Part shown: positions 1 to 9,841 of the stretch, one piece after another
How positions within the stretch are numbered: the first letter of the stretch is position 1
How the letters are laid out: each line of letters opens with the position of its first letter
Origin: Trebonia sp963795335
Lineage (GTDB): Bacteria; Actinomycetota; Actinomycetes; Streptosporangiales; Streptosporangiaceae
DNA length: 64,000 nucleotides
Direction: 5' to 3'
Assembly: GCA_963795335.1 (NCBI GenBank)
Contig: CAWCHI010000018.1
Location: forward strand, 160,607 to 224,606
Program-made: the position numbers and the translations under genes
Notes under the pieces: generated by a model
What the model was told of the DNA's origin: nothing
Databases searched by the model: none
The model's input: only the letters and a program-made list of their open reading frames with translations

Positions 1-890
<890 letters not shown>

Positions 891-935
891 TTCGCAACCT
901 CTCGCTCAAAGATCGAATCAGTCCGAACGGGCCCG

Positions 936-951
936 TGTTTCACGTGAACCC
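936..951. promoter_or_regulatory. parS-like site in the gyrB-gyrA gap
   Basis: TGTTTCACGTGAACCC differs from the 14-bp core GTTTCACGTGAAAC by one base. ParB is encoded in the same window, and similar or perfect sites occur at 12677, 15330 and 15373, so this is probably a ParB nucleation site. Confidence 0.75.
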
Positions 952-989
952 GTCCACCGCCGCGCCCGGGCCTGGCGGCCCGCCCGGGG

Positions 990-3005
990 TCAAATGTCCA
1001 GGAAGCGCACGTCCTTGGCGTTGCGGGTGATGAACGAGCGCCGGGATTCCACGTCCTCGCCCATCAGCACGCTGAACATCTCGTCTGCCTGCGCGGCGTC
1101 GTCCAGAGTGACCTGGAGCAGCACCCGCTGGGCGGGGTTCATGGTGGTTTCCCACAGCTCGTCGGCGTCCATCTCGCCCAGGCCCTTGAAGCGCTGCACG
1201 CCGTCGCGCGGCCGCGGGTCGCGGCGGCCGGCGGCGATGCCGGCGTCGATGACCCGGTCCCGCTCGGTGTCGGAGTAGGCGTAATCGGGCTCCACCCCGC
1301 GCTCGCCCCACTTGATCTTGTACAGCGGTGGCTGCGCCAGGTACACGTGCCCGGCGTCGACCAGGGGCTTCATGAACCGGAAGAGCAGGGTGAGCAGCAG
1401 CGTCCGGATGTGCTGGCCGTCAACGTCGGCGTCCGCCATCAGGATGATCTTGTGGTAGCGCAGCCGGGCGAGGTCGAACTCGTCCTGGATGCCCGCGCCG
1501 AGCGCGGTGATCATCGACTGGACCTCGGTGTTCTTCAGCACCCGGTCGATGCGTGACTTCTCGACGTTGATGATCTTGCCCCGGATCGGCAGGATCGCCT
1601 GGAACTGCGGGTCACGGCCGCCCTTGGCGGAACCGCCGGCGGAGTCGCCCTCGACCACGTAGATCTCGGACTTCGCCGGGTCAGTGGACGAGCAGTCGGC
1701 CAGCTTGCCCGGCAGCCCGTTGGTCTCCATGGCCGACTTGCGCCGGGTGAGATCGCGCGCCTGGCGGGCCGCGATCCGGGCCCGTGACGCCTGCTGGGCC
1801 TTGTCGATGATGCCCTTGGCCTCGCCCGGGTTCCGGTCGAGCCAGTCGCGCAGCTTGTCGTTGGTGACCTTTTGCACGAACGACTTAGCCGCGGTGTTGC
1901 CGAGCTTGGTCTTGGTCTGGCCCTCGAACTGGGGCTCGGCCAGCTTGATCGAGACGATCGCGGTCAGGCCCTCGCGGATGTCCTCCCCGGTGAAGGGCGT
2001 GTCCTTGTCCCGGAGGAACTTGCCGTCCCTGGCGTACTTGTTGACCACCGTGGTCAGCGCGGCGCGGAAGCCTTCCTCGTGCGTGCCGCCCTCGGCGGTG
2101 TTGATGACGTTGGCGAAGGTGTGCACCGACTCGTTGTACGAGGCGTTCCACTGCATCGCGATTTCCACCGACATGTGGAGATCGTTGTCCTCTTCGCCGA
2201 ACTCGATGACCTGCGCGTGCACCGGCTCCTTGGACGCGTTCAGGTAGCGGACGAAGTCAGCGATGCCGCCCGGGTACTCGTAGACGACCGTCCGCGCCTT
2301 GGCTGGCGTCGCGGAGCCGGGCGCCGGGGCCAGGTCCTCATCCGCGGCGTCCTCGGCCACGACCTTGGCGGGCCGCTCGTCGGTCAGCGAGATGCGCAGT
2401 CCGCGGTTGAGGAACGCGGTCTCCTGCAGCCGCCGGGACAGCGTCTCGAAGGACCACTCGGTCGACTCGAAGATCTGCTCGTCGGGCCAGAACAGCGTGG
2501 TCGTGCCGGTCTCGGTGGTCTCCTCGGCCCGCTGGACCGGGGTGAGCGGCGCACCGCGCTCGTAGCTCTGCGTCCACAGGTAGCCGTCGCGCCGGATCTC
2601 GATGTCGACCCGGACCGAGAGCGCGTTCACGACGGAAATGCCGACGCCGTGCAGGCCACCGGACACGGCGTAGGACTTGCCGTCGAACTTGCCCCCGGCG
2701 TGCAGCGTGGTCATGATGACCTCGAGCGCCGACCGCTTCTCGACCGGGTGCTCGTCGACCGGGATGCCGCGCCCGTCGTCCTCGACCCGGACACCGCCGT
2801 CGGCCAGCAGGGTCACCTTGATCTCGCTGGCGTAACCGGCCAGCGCCTCGTCCACAGAGTTATCCACAACCTCGTACACAAGGTGGTGGAGTCCGCGCTC
2901 GCCGGTCGAACCGATGTACATGCCGGGACGCTTACGAACGGCCTCAAGGCCTTCGAGCACCGTGATAGACCGCGCATCGTAATCGTTCGACAAATGAAGC
3001 TCCAT
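990..3005 (-). CDS. gyrB: DNA gyrase subunit B
   Basis: This is the ATPase subunit of DNA gyrase, 671 residues, complete and in one frame. The GHKL ATPase domain opens with YDARSITVLEGLEAVRKRP and GMYIGSTGERGLHHLVYEVV, and the Mg/ATP-binding DNSVDEA is present. The TOPRIM domain shows EGDSAGGSAKGGRD (about residue 452) and the metal-binding DADVDGQHI (about residue 525), and the C-terminus ends in RNAKDVRFLDI. Length and motif order are normal for actinobacterial GyrB. The ATG at 3005 is the only sensible start. It is probably cotranscribed with gyrA. A TTATCCACA DnaA-box match inside the DNSVDEA codons looks coincidental. Confidence 0.98.
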   Translation of the reverse strand: MELHLSNDYDARSITVLEGLEAVRKRPGMYIGSTGERGLHHLVYEVVDNSVDEALAGYASEIKVTLLADGGVRVEDDGRGIPVDEHPVEKRSALEVIMTTLHAGGKFDGKSYAVSGGLHGVGISVVNALSVRVDIEIRRDGYLWTQSYERGAPLTPVQRAEETTETGTTTLFWPDEQIFESTEWSFETLSRRLQETAFLNRGLRISLTDERPAKVVAEDAADEDLAPAPGSATPAKARTVVYEYPGGIADFVRYLNASKEPVHAQVIEFGEEDNDLHMSVEIAMQWNASYNESVHTFANVINTAEGGTHEEGFRAALTTVVNKYARDGKFLRDKDTPFTGEDIREGLTAIVSIKLAEPQFEGQTKTKLGNTAAKSFVQKVTNDKLRDWLDRNPGEAKGIIDKAQQASRARIAARQARDLTRRKSAMETNGLPGKLADCSSTDPAKSEIYVVEGDSAGGSAKGGRDPQFQAILPIRGKIINVEKSRIDRVLKNTEVQSMITALGAGIQDEFDLARLRYHKIILMADADVDGQHIRTLLLTLLFRFMKPLVDAGHVYLAQPPLYKIKWGERGVEPDYAYSDTERDRVIDAGIAAGRRDPRPRDGVQRFKGLGEMDADELWETTMNPAQRVLLQVTLDDAAQADEMFSVLMGEDVESRRSFITRNAKDVRFLDI

Positions 3006-3317
3006 CCTGCTGCTGGCAGCGCCTCGGTGCGGTAACCAGTGCCCTCGGTCACCCAGTCGGCCGGTGCTGCTGCCTACGGTCGCGCGGCCCTCACGCAGCC
3101 CCAGCCACCCGCGCTCTTAGCCGCGTGACTACCTTTTATTTTAGCTGTGGTTACTGACTATCGGGCCCGCCTTGACGGTACGTGTCACACGCTGAATCCG
3201 GCGGCCAGGGCCGCGAGGCGCGCGAATCGGACGTCCGGCCGCGGAAAAGTCAACTGAACCGTTCGGTACAACACCTCATACCGCCCCAATGTTCCCCGTA
3301 AGCGCAGGTCGGAGGCC
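3006..3317. other. gyrB upstream region, no gene seen
   Basis: These 312 bp separate gyrB from dciA. No credible ORF is present. An AT-rich island at about 3129-3160 stands out in the GC-rich surroundings and is the likeliest place for the gyrB promoter. On the minus strand it reads TAAAAT, a possible -10, but I see no convincing -35. Confidence 0.4.
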
Positions 3318-3827
3318 TTAACGGACACGTAGCCGACCGCGCGGGCGCGGCGGGCCGGCCGGACCCTTCACGCGGATACGGCGGACAGTACCGTGGCCGA
3401 GTTCCTCGGCCAGCCGCTTGAGCAACTGCGGGGCCATCAGCTTGACCTGAGTCGCCCAGGCGGGGGAGTCGGCCGTCACCGTCAGCTCACCCGACTCGAA
3501 CGATTCCGGCGTGGTGTGCTGGGCCAACTGCGGGCCGACGATGTCCGCCCAGTGGCCGAAGACGGCGCCGACTGCGGCCTTCTCGCGCCAGCCGCGGGCC
3601 GACAGGAGCCCGCCGAAGGCGGCCGTCAGCGGCTGCGGGTCGTCCCGCCGGGGCCGCGGGGCCCAGCTGGCACCGGCCGCTTCCGCCCCGTCTGGCCCGG
3701 CTTCCGACCCCGCGTGGGACTGCTGGCGCGGCGCCGCGCCCGGGCGCTCGCCCCGGGCCCAGGCGTCGGCCCGGGCCCGGGCGAGGGCCTCGGCCGCCAG
3801 CCGGGCCCGCTCCGGGTCAGGGGGCAT
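3318..3827 (-). CDS. dciA: DUF721 / DciA-type helicase loader
   Basis: DciA proteins load the replicative helicase DnaB in bacteria lacking DnaC/DnaI. This one has 169 residues from an ATG at 3827 (MPPDPERARLAAEALARARA). The DUF721 signature follows: GHWADIVGPQLAQHTTPESF, then GELTVTADSPAWATQVKL and LAEELGHGTVRRIRV, ending in a basic proline-rich tail. The frame is also open upstream of 3827, but that part is encoded by the recF-tail repeats and does not look like DciA. The start overlaps the recF stop by 11 bp, suggesting translational coupling. Its presumed partner dnaB is also in this window, at 41572. Confidence 0.85.
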   Translation of the reverse strand: MPPDPERARLAAEALARARADAWARGERPGAAPRQQSHAGSEAGPDGAEAAGASWAPRPRRDDPQPLTAAFGGLLSARGWREKAAVGAVFGHWADIVGPQLAQHTTPESFESGELTVTADSPAWATQVKLMAPQLLKRLAEELGHGTVRRIRVKGPAGPPRPRGRLRVR

Positions 3828-5194
3828 CTCTAGCCACGGGGGGGCCGAGCCCCCCCGACACCCCCCTATGGGGGAGTTCCTCCCCCATGTCCCCCTCGCC
3901 GGGGCTTTGCCCCGGGACGGCGCCTTCGGCGCCGGGGACGCCCGGGACGGCGCCTTCGGCGCCGGGAAAATCGGTGAGGGTCCCGGCTTCCGCGACATCC
4001 GCCAGCGTGCCCGCCGAGACGCGGAAATGGGCGCCTGTGAGCAGGGGCGGGATGTCCTCCGGAACCGCCGCGGTGACCAGCACCTGCTCGGCCTGGGCGA
4101 CCAGAGCGGCCAGGCGGTCCCGACGGCCCGCGTCAAGCTCGGCGAACACGTCGTCGAGGATCAGCACCGGGTCCTCGCGCCCGGCCCGGAGCAGGTCGAA
4201 GCTGGCCAGCCGGAGCGCCAGGGCCATCGACCAGGACTCGCCGTGGCTCGCGTAGCCGCGGGCGGGCAACCCCCTGATCATCAGCTCGAGCTCGTCCCGG
4301 TGCGGTCCCGCCAGGCACACCCCGCGGTCGAGTTCGCTCGCGCGCACCTCGGCCAGCGCCGCCCGCAGGGCGTGGGCGGCCGCGCGGACCCGTTCGCCGT
4401 GGCTGGCACCGGCACCCGCCGCGGCCGCCCCGCTGGCCGCAGCGCCGCCCGCAGGGCCGTCACCGGGGCTCTCGAAGGAGCGCTTGTAGTCGAGTGCGGC
4501 GGGACCGCGGCCGTCACCCGCGACGGCGGCGTAGGCGCTCTCCACGTACGGGCGGAGCGCGTCCACCAGGTGCTCGCGGGCGACCAGGAGCTCGGCGCCG
4601 GCCCGGGCCAGGTGGGCGTCCCAGACGTCGAGGGTGGCCGTTACCGCCTCGCGGGACTGCCGGTCGCCCGCGGGGGCCGCCCTTGGGGCCGGCCGACTTC
4701 AGCAGCGCGGTGCGCTGCCGGACCACCCGGTCGTAATCGGCCCGGACGGCAGCGTACCTGGGAGCCATGGCGACCAGCAGGTCGTCGAGGAACCGGCGGC
4801 GCTCGCCCGGGTCCCCCTTGACCAGGGCGAGATCCTCGGGCGCGAACAGCACCGTGCGGAGCACGCCGAGCACCTCGCGCGGACGGGCCAGCGGCGTCCG
4901 GTTGAGCCGGACCCTGTTGGCGCGCCCGGCGTTGAGCTCGATTTCCACCAGTGCGTCGTTAGCGGCGGTGGAAACGGCGGCCCGGATGATCGCCTGCTCG
5001 GCTCCCCGCCGGATCAGCGGCGCGTCCTGGGCCGCCCGGTGGCTCGCCAGTGTGGCGGCGTAGCCGACCGCCTCGACCAGGTTGGTCTTGCCCTCCCCGT
5101 TTGGCCCGCTGAAGATCGTGACTCCCGGCCCAAGCCGCACGTCGACGTCCGTGTAAGACCGGAAGTCGGTCAGCGCCAGTCGGGTCAGGTGCAC
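3817..5194 (-). CDS. recF: DNA replication/repair protein RecF (one frameshift)
   Basis: This SMC-like ATPase helps load RecA at gaps. It starts at ATG 5194 (MHLTRLALTDFRSYTDVDV), has Walker A GPNGEGKTN near residue 32, a signature-like SHGESWSMALALRLASFDLL and Walker B VLILDDVFAELD. The reading frame changes near 4672-4682: removing one base from a G/C run joins ...TALLKSAG to ...DVWDAHLARAGAELL, so I read this as one gene. After the normal end (HFRVSAGTLADVAEAG) about 45 extra residues (G-A-E-G-A-V-P-G repeats) come from the hairpin cluster, and the stop overlaps dciA. It sits 30 bp after dnaN; no gnd gene lies between them, unlike in Streptomyces. Confidence 0.9.
3838..3964. repeat. cluster of five perfect hairpins at the recF 3' end
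   Basis: Five short perfect inverted repeats lie head to tail: G7/C7 (3838-3856), ATGGGGGAG/CTCCCCCAT (3868-3888), CCGGGGC/GCCCCGG (3899-3915), and CGGCGCC/GGCGCCG twice (3918-3934 and 3948-3964). The last two are part of a 30-bp tandem duplication. The cluster is read in frame as the C-terminal tail of RecF. Confidence 0.8.
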
Positions 5195-5224
5195 GTGTTC
5201 GAGGGTAGCGGCTCACGCCGTCTT

Positions 5225-6343
5225 TCAGCCGGCCGAGCGGATGGGCATGAGGACGTAGCGGTAGTCGGGCTGGGCCTCGCCCTTGCCGGTGATCACGGCG
5301 GGACGGGTGGCGCTGGTGAACGAGATGCGCACCGAGTCCGAGTCGACCGCATTGATCCCGTCCAGCAGGTACTGAGGGTTGAACGCGATCTGCATCTGCT
5401 CGCCGTCGAAGCTGGCTCCGATCGCCTCGCTCGCCTGAGCCTCGTCGCCGGTGCCGGCCTCGAGCAGAACCTCCCCCGCGGCGAAGGTCAGCCGGACTGG
5501 CGTGTTCCGCTCGGCGACGAGGGCGACCCGCTTGACCGCGTCCGCGAACGGCGCGGCGGGCAGCTCCGCGACAGCCGAGAACTCGCTGGGCAGCAGCGTC
5601 TGGTAGCGCGGGTACTCGCCCGACAGCAGCCGGGTAGTGGTCCGCCGGCCGCTGCCCTCGAAGCCGATGATGCCGTCGCTGCCGCCCTCGGTCGTCGCCA
5701 GCGCCACCGAGACCTCGGCCCCGCTGTTCATCTGGCGGGCCGTGTCGCCGAGGACGCGGGCGGGCACCAGGACGGCGGTGTTCAACCCGGGCGCCACGGG
5801 GGTCCAGCGCAGCTCGCGGACTGCCAGCCGGTAGCGGTCGGTGGCGACCATGGTCAGCGTGTCGTCGTTGATCTCAATCCGGATGCCCGTCAGCGCGGGC
5901 AGCGTGTCGTCCCGCCCGGCCGCGATCGCGACCTGGTGGATGGCCGACGCGAAAGCGTCGGCGCCCACCGTCCCGGTGGTCTCGGGCATGTCCGGCAGGG
6001 TCGGGTACTCCTCGGCCGGCAGCAGCATCAGGGTGAACGTCGCGCTGCCGCACCTGACCGTGGTCCGGGTGCCGTCGGTGGCGAGGTCAACCGGCTTGGC
6101 AGGCAGCGAACGGACAATCTCGGCCAGCAGCCGGCCGGAGACCAGCACTGTGCCCGGCTCGTCCGCCTGCACCGGGATGGTGGACTGGGCGGAGACCTCG
6201 TAATCGAAGGTGGACAGCGTCAGCTCGTTGCCCGCCTGCAGGCGCATGCCCGCGAGTACGGGGGCAGTGGGGCGCGCCGGGAGCGCGCGGGCGGTCCATG
6301 CGACGGCCTCTGCGAGTGGGTCACGCTCAACCTGGAGCTTCAC
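5225..6343 (-). CDS. dnaN: DNA polymerase III beta subunit (sliding clamp)
   Basis: This is the ring-shaped processivity clamp for the replicase. It has 372 residues in one clean frame, starting MKLQVERDPLAEAVAWTARA and ending with the canonical clamp tail YRYVLMPIRSAG. All three clamp domains are represented; conserved pieces include ATDRYRLAVRE in the middle and LLSGEYPRYQTLLP. It is transcribed away from oriC with recF and dciA following closely, so the three are probably cotranscribed. Confidence 0.98.
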   Translation of the reverse strand: MKLQVERDPLAEAVAWTARALPARPTAPVLAGMRLQAGNELTLSTFDYEVSAQSTIPVQADEPGTVLVSGRLLAEIVRSLPAKPVDLATDGTRTTVRCGSATFTLMLLPAEEYPTLPDMPETTGTVGADAFASAIHQVAIAAGRDDTLPALTGIRIEINDDTLTMVATDRYRLAVRELRWTPVAPGLNTAVLVPARVLGDTARQMNSGAEVSVALATTEGGSDGIIGFEGSGRRTTTRLLSGEYPRYQTLLPSEFSAVAELPAAPFADAVKRVALVAERNTPVRLTFAAGEVLLEAGTGDEAQASEAIGASFDGEQMQIAFNPQYLLDGINAVDSDSVRISFTSATRPAVITGKGEAQPDYRYVLMPIRSAG

Positions 6344-6797
6344 GGGATGCCTCCTGCCGGTGATGTTTGCGGGTTGCCCGCGGCTGGGTACTTCAGCCGG
6401 TGTATGTCCGGTCTTCGCCGGGCCGGTTTCCCGGTTAGGCGCGAGCCTACTTGTTCTTGGGATTCACTGAGTTATAAGAACGTAGTAGTAATAGGGGCTG
6501 TGGACGCTGGGGAGAACATCGTAGTCCCAGGTCGCAGCCCTTTTCTCTGCACAGGGGGTGTGCGCCCGGTGTGCACGGCCCAGGCGGCTGTGTGGAGGCG
6601 CCGCTGGTTTTCCCATCGTTCTCCACCGCAAATCCCCCGCTCTTCCCCAGGTTCCCCACACTGTTATCCACAGGCGCCGTCCACAGGTTCTGGATAACTC
6701 GTGTGGAGAAGCTGTGAGTTGTTGCGGGCAACGATTTGCCGGCAATCGGGCCATGCGCCGCCTTGTCCCGGCTTCCCCGCATGCGTGGCCCCGCCCG
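6344..6797. other. oriC: oriC (dnaN-dnaA intergenic region)
   Basis: These 454 bp lie between dnaN and dnaA, the usual oriC position in actinobacteria. A perfect DnaA box TTATCCACA sits at 6664-6672. Near-matches follow within 40 bp: CCGTCCACA (6677-6685), TCTGGATAA (6689-6697, reverse orientation) and TGTGGAGAA (6702-6710, reverse). Weaker matches lie at 6499 and 6591. An AT-rich stretch at about 6463-6495 is a plausible unwinding element. Given the indels elsewhere, some degenerate boxes may be sequence errors. Confidence 0.8.
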
Positions 6798-8620
6798 TCA
6801 GTTGGTCCGGGCCTGCTGCTTGATGCGGTTGGTGAGCTCGGTGACCTGCGTGTAGATCGAGCGGCGCTCGGCCATCAGCGAGCGGATCTTGCGGTCGGCG
6901 TTGATGACCGTGGTGTGGTCGCGGCCGCCGAACTGCTGGCCGATCTTGGGCAGGGACAGGTCGGTCAGCTCGCGGCACAGGTACATCGCGATGTGCCGGG
7001 CGGTCACCAGCACCCGTGACCGGCTGGTTCCGCACAGGTCGTCGATCGAGAGGCCGAAGTAGGCGGCGGTCTGGCCCATGATCAGTCGCCGCGGTGATCT
7101 GCGGGCCCCCGTTGCCCTGGGACTCGGGGATGAGGTCCTTGAGCACGATCTCGGCCAGGCTGATGTCCACCCCCTGCCGGTTGAGGCTGGCGAAGGCGGT
7201 GACACGGATCAGGGCGCCCTCGAGCTCGCGGATGTTGGTGGAGATGCGGCTGGCGATGTACTCGAGGACGTCGGCGGGCGCGTTCAGGCCCTCCTGGATC
7301 GCCTTCTTGCGCAGGATGGCGATCCGGGTCTCCAGCTCCGGCGGCTGCACGTCGGTCAGCAGTCCCCACTCGAACCGGCTGCGGAGCCGGTCTTCCAGGG
7401 TGACCAGGCGCTTCGGGGCCCGGTCGGAGCTAGATGACGATCTGCTTGCTCGCGTTGTGCAGGGTGTTGAAGGTGTGGAAGAACTCCTCCTGGGTTCCTT
7501 CCTTGTTCTCCAGGAACTGGATGTCGTCCACCAGCAGCACGTCGACGTCGCGGTACCGCCGCCGGAACCCGTCCTGCTTGCCGTCCCGGATCATGTTGAT
7601 GAACTCGTTGGTGAACTCCTCCGAGCTCACGTACCTGACCTTGAGCCCGTTGTACAGGGTCTGGGCGTAGTGGCCGATGGCGTGCAGCAGGTGGGTTTTC
7701 CCCAGCCCCGAGTCGCCGTAGATGAACAGCGGGTTGTAGGCCTTGGCGGGGGCCTCGGCGACCGCGACCGCCGCCGCGTGCGCAAACCGGTTGCTGCTGC
7801 CGATGACGAACGTCTCGAACGTGTACTTCGAGTTGAGCCGGGCTGCGACGGGGCGCGGCAGCTGGTCCTGCTGGTGCGCGGGTGGCGGCTGCTCCCGCTG
7901 GCGGCTGGAACTGCTCCAGGTCGAGCGGCTCGGGCGCGCTGGCGGGCGGCTGCTGGGGCGCGAGCGCATGCTGGCCGCCCTGCACGTGCTGGCCGGCCAG
8001 CGGGTGCTGGGGCGCCAGCCCGTGCTGAGGCGCCATGGGGTGCTGGGGAGAAAGGGGAGTGCTGCGGAGCCAGCGGGAGCTGGGCGGACATCGGGCGCTG
8101 CTCGGACGGCAGCTCCTGGTACCCCTGAGGAGTACGGTAGGGCTGGTACCCGGACTCCTGGTAATAAGGCTGGGGCTGCTGGTACTGGGGCTGCTGGTAC
8201 TGCGGCTGCGGGTAAGCCGGCTGAGCGGGCCGGGTTCCAAGCTCCGGCTGCTGCGGCTGCGCGGCCCCGGGACCCGTCGTCCTCCGCCCCGGGCGCGTTC
8301 AGCGAGTCCATCACCGACAGGGGCGAGCTCGGCGGGCCCGGTGGCTGCTCGGGCGGGGCGACCGGGCTCGGGTCGACGGTGACGGCGATCTGGATCGGGC
8401 GGCCGAGCTCCTTCGACAGCGCGTGGATCACCAGCGGCCGGAGCTTGGTCTCCAGGTACTCCTTGACGAACGGGTTGGGGGTGGCGATCAGGGCCGTGTT
8501 CTCCACCAGCCCGAGCGGCCGGGTCAGCCGCAGCCAGGCGAGCTGGCTGGCCGGCAGCCCCATCTCCGCGAGCCCGTCCAGCGAGCGCGCCCATACCTCC
8601 GCCAGATCCACATCACTCAC
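6798..8620 (-). CDS. dnaA: chromosomal replication initiator DnaA (five frameshifts)
   Basis: DnaA binds the DnaA boxes and opens oriC. The gene starts at GTG 8620 with a normal domain I (SDVDLAEVWARSLDGLAEMG). A long low-complexity domain II follows, rich in Q, P, Y and H (QYQQPQYQQPQ, then repeated PQH-x-LA units). The AAA+ domain has NSKYTFETFVIGSSNRFAHA, Walker A GDSGLGKTHLLHAIG and Walker B VDVLLVDDIQFLENKEGTQ. Domain IV carries the DnaA signature GGRDHTTVINADRKI. The frame shifts five times, each consistent with one extra base: three in the linker (about 8268, 8050, 7890), then near 7431 and 7087. The reconstructed length of about 607 residues is normal, so I read an intact gene with sequence errors. 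Confidence 0.93.
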
Positions 8621-9006
8621 CGATGCGCTCCCCTCGCCTCGCCGTTATTGCTCGGGCGCGTTCGGCTCGACAGCGCCGATTACTGAACGCAACTCGTTGT
8701 CCACAGGTTCGTCCACAAGCTGTGTACGCGCACTGCGGTGCGGTTTTCGCATCCCCCGGGCGACTGCGGGCAACCCGAAGGCGACCTGCGGACGCTGATT
8801 TTCCACAGCCTAAGTGTCCGGCGGGGGATCCGTTGTGGAAATCGCGCGTGTTGTTCGGGGTCCGGGCGGCCCGGTTTGACCTGTGCGCGGATCGCCCGTA
8901 CCGTTAACAGGCTGAGCAATGTCCCCAGCGCGTGAGAGCCGAGCGCACGAGCGCGTGACATGCCCGCCCGATCCATGTCAGTCTCCCGAAACGTACTGGA
9001 GCTCCA
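8621..9006. other. dnaA-rpmH intergenic region with DnaA boxes
   Basis: This 386-bp divergent gap holds a perfect box TTGTCCACA (8697-8705) and a one-mismatch box TCGTCCACA (8709-8717), just upstream of dnaA and so placed for autoregulation. TTTTCCACA (8799-8807) and TTGTGGAAA (8833-8841) are weaker. The rpmH promoter lies at its right end. No ORF is evident. Confidence 0.65.
8876..8904 (+). promoter_or_regulatory. rpmH promoter
   Basis: TTGACC (8876-8881) and TACCGT (8899-8904) are separated by 17 bp, a good housekeeping-sigma promoter about 100 bp before rpmH. It is the best -35/-10 pair in the dnaA-rpmH gap. Confidence 0.6.
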
Positions 9007-9144
9007 GTGAGCAAGCGCACGTTCCAGCCGAACAACCGCCGCCGGGCCAAGGTCCACGGCTTCCGTGAGCGGATGCGGACCCGGGCCGGCCGCGCCGTCC
9101 TCGCCGCGCGCCGCCGCAAGGGCCGCGAGCAGCTCGCTGTCTGA
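9007..9144 (+). CDS. rpmH: 50S ribosomal protein L34
   Basis: This is a 45-residue, extremely basic ribosomal protein of the large subunit. It reads from GTG 9007 (SKRTFQPNNRRRAKVHGFRE, then MRTRAGRAVLAARRRKGREQ) to TGA at 9142. The sequence matches the L34 family along its full length. It is the first gene of the rpmH-rnpA-yidD-yidC-jag-rsmG cluster and is divergent from dnaA, as in most bacteria. Confidence 0.97.
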   Translation: MSKRTFQPNNRRRAKVHGFRERMRTRAGRAVLAARRRKGREQLAV

Positions 9145-9179
9145 CGCGGCCAAGACGGCGAGACCCGGCCCGCGGACGG

Positions 9180-9564
9180 CTGCTGCCCCGGCAGTCACGG
9201 ATGAGGAGCCCGGAGGAGTTCCGGCGCACCCTGCGCGCTGGCCGCCGGGCCGGCAGCGCCGTGTCGCGGGCATCTGCTGCGCGCCGGCGGCCCGGGCCGA
9301 TGCGTCCCGGTACTAAATGACGCCGCGCCGAAGGTAGGCTTGGTTGTTAGCCGTGCGGTTGGCTCGGCGGTGGTTCGCAACCGGGTAAAGCGACGGCTCC
9401 GGGAACTGATGCGCAGGCGGCTCGCCTCGCTCCCCGGGGGTTGCCTGCTCGTGCTGCGTGCCCATCCGGCTGCCGCTGGCGCACGCCAGGCGGAGCTAGC
9501 CGCTGATCTCGATCTGGTGCTCGAACGACTGCTGCGGCGGCAGGTTGGGGCGAGTCGGCAATGA
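9180..9564 (+). CDS. rnpA: ribonuclease P protein component (one frameshift)
   Basis: This is the protein cofactor of RNase P, which matures tRNA 5' ends. The N-terminal part reads LPRQSRMRSPEEFRRTLRAG and RRAGSAV; the second part, one frame over, reads LNDAAPKVGLVVSRAVGSAV and VRNRVKRRLRELMRRRL, which contains the hallmark RNR box. One extra base near 9290-9310 explains the shift. The start is uncertain: homologues begin with GTG-CTG-CC, but here the equivalent is CTG at 9180/9183; the first ATG (9201) would cut conserved residues. The stop overlaps the yidD ATG (ATGA). Confidence 0.85.
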
Positions 9565-9830
9565 GCGAGACATCACCCGCGGGAGTCTCTCCCCGCAGCC
9601 GCCCGTCGTGGGCCGCGCGGGCGCTCATCGTTCCCGTGACCGGCTACCGTCGGTTCATCAGCCCCCTGCTTCCCCCGGTATGCCGGTTCGCGCCTTCCTG
9701 CAGTGAGTACGCGCTCGAGGCGCTGCGAACGCACGGCGCGATGCGAGGACTATGGCTGGCCGTACGGCGGCTTGCCCGGTGCCATCCCTTCAACCCCGGT
9801 GGATACGATCCCGTGCCTCCCCGGTCCTAA
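9561..9830 (+). CDS. yidD: membrane protein insertion efficiency factor YidD
   Basis: This is an 89-residue amphipathic inner-membrane-associated protein that assists YidC-dependent insertion. The family signature is complete: YRRFISPLLPPVCRFAPSCS, EYALEALRTHGAMRG and RLARCHPFNPGGYDPVP, with the conserved cysteines. It overlaps the rnpA stop by four bases and precedes yidC by 11 bp, the standard arrangement. Confidence 0.96.
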   Translation: MSETSPAGVSPRSRPSWAARALIVPVTGYRRFISPLLPPVCRFAPSCSEYALEALRTHGAMRGLWLAVRRLARCHPFNPGGYDPVPPRS

Positions 9831-9841
9831 GGAGTTGTCAG

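Noticed and set aside
2866..2874. TTATCCACA DnaA box inside gyrB
   Set aside because: It is fully explained by the codons of the conserved DNSVDEA motif on the minus strand; a single isolated box in coding DNA.
4634..6697. 687-codon plus-strand ORF over recF and dnaN
   Set aside because: Antisense shadow in GC-rich DNA; no domain, and dnaN and recF on the other strand are certain.
6798..8620. dnaA as a true pseudogene or programmed-frameshift gene
   Set aside because: All functional motifs are intact in adjacent frames and the same one-extra-base pattern recurs in many essential genes, so errors explain it better.
9201..9203. ATG 9201 as the rnpA start
   Set aside because: It would remove the conserved LPRQSR segment; the likelier start is the CTG/GTG-like codon near 9180, possibly miscalled.
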